Shown piece by piece: positions 63,899-64,000 of a stretch of DNA of 64,000 nt. The DNA is taken from positions 1-64,000 of the forward strand of contig JAPYTQ010000013.1 in NCBI GenBank assembly GCA_029941905.1. The letters run 5' to 3'. A model generated the notes under the pieces. That model did no database searches. It was not told the DNA's origin and worked only from the letters and a program-made list of their open reading frames with translations. Numbering within the stretch: position 1 is the stretch's first letter; the number at the start of each line of letters is the position of its first letter. Both the position numbers and the translations under genes were made by a program. The stretch comes from JAHRVQ01 sp029941905 (lineage in GTDB: Bacteria > Pseudomonadota > Gammaproteobacteria > Pseudomonadales > Azotimanducaceae).

Positions 63899-64000
63899 TC
63901 AATCTCCCATGTAATCTTTGCGGAAACAAAGGACTTCGAATTTTACCCCATCGGCTAAGCCCGGTCATTCAGAGATACGGAGAAAACAGGACAAAATTGT

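Overview
This window is most likely part of a draft genome or metagenome-assembled scaffold from an uncultured, metabolically versatile proteobacterium, probably a gammaproteobacterium. The basis is gene-family content only: a GGDEF response regulator, DUF349 repeats, GFA and MaoC proteins, a c5-type cytochrome, and a dense set of CoA-dependent catabolic enzymes. There is no rRNA or other phylogenetic marker, so the lineage is inferred. A run of exactly 100 N with the same 55 bp on both sides shows that it is a scaffold. I saw no tRNA, rRNA, CRISPR array, transposase or phage gene.

Layout. 1-2.2 kb: poorly conserved small genes and an AAC(3)-type acetyltransferase. 2.5-3.7 kb: an AhpD-like gene whose only in-frame stop is a TGA at the second cysteine of the catalytic CxxC motif, followed by a SECIS-like hairpin, so it is a probable selenoprotein. 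3.7-9.1 kb: P450 plus ferredoxin, an odd alpha/beta hydrolase, a PleD-like diguanylate cyclase, a VOC protein and a Rieske oxygenase. 9.2-11.2 kb: a TIR-TolB-TPR signalling gene broken by an amber codon. 11.3-17.5 kb: a limonene-monooxygenase-like LLM enzyme, GFA, MaoC, GST, and a three-gene module of an isocitrate-lyase-family lyase with a LeuC/LeuD-type hydratase. 17.6-24.3 kb: a lipoprotein dipeptidase, a DUF349 protein, an LtaS-like membrane transferase and a GT-C-like membrane protein.

24.4-55 kb is the densest catabolic part. It holds five CaiB/BaiF CoA-transferases, four of them double-length tandem fusions. With them are an acyl-CoA dehydrogenase, three further LLM flavin/F420 oxidoreductases, a deazaflavin-dependent (Ddn-like) protein, two nitroreductases, a Baeyer-Villiger-type monooxygenase, a TPP enzyme with a GPH-type transporter, a second hot-dog dehydratase, a PhyH dioxygenase, a GST and an SDR. 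In all four fused CoA-transferases the catalytic aspartate is found only in the C-terminal half.

56-61.5 kb is an envelope redox cluster: c5-type lipoprotein cytochrome, Tat-exported aldonolactone-oxidase-like flavoenzyme, Tat-exported PLP enzyme, then a membrane-anchored di-heme cytochrome interrupted by an in-frame TGA. 61.5-64 kb carries an enoyl-CoA hydratase, a decayed serine-hydrolase fragment, a nitroreductase and a small hypothetical protein.

Taken together, the genes fit oxygenase attack on hydrophobic, possibly cyclic or terpenoid-like compounds, CoA activation by transfer, then beta-oxidation-type steps. The actual substrate cannot be read from the sequence. Three genes carry in-frame stop codons at places where the reading frame continues with family-typical sequence. 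One looks like selenocysteine recoding; the other two look like mutation or sequence error.
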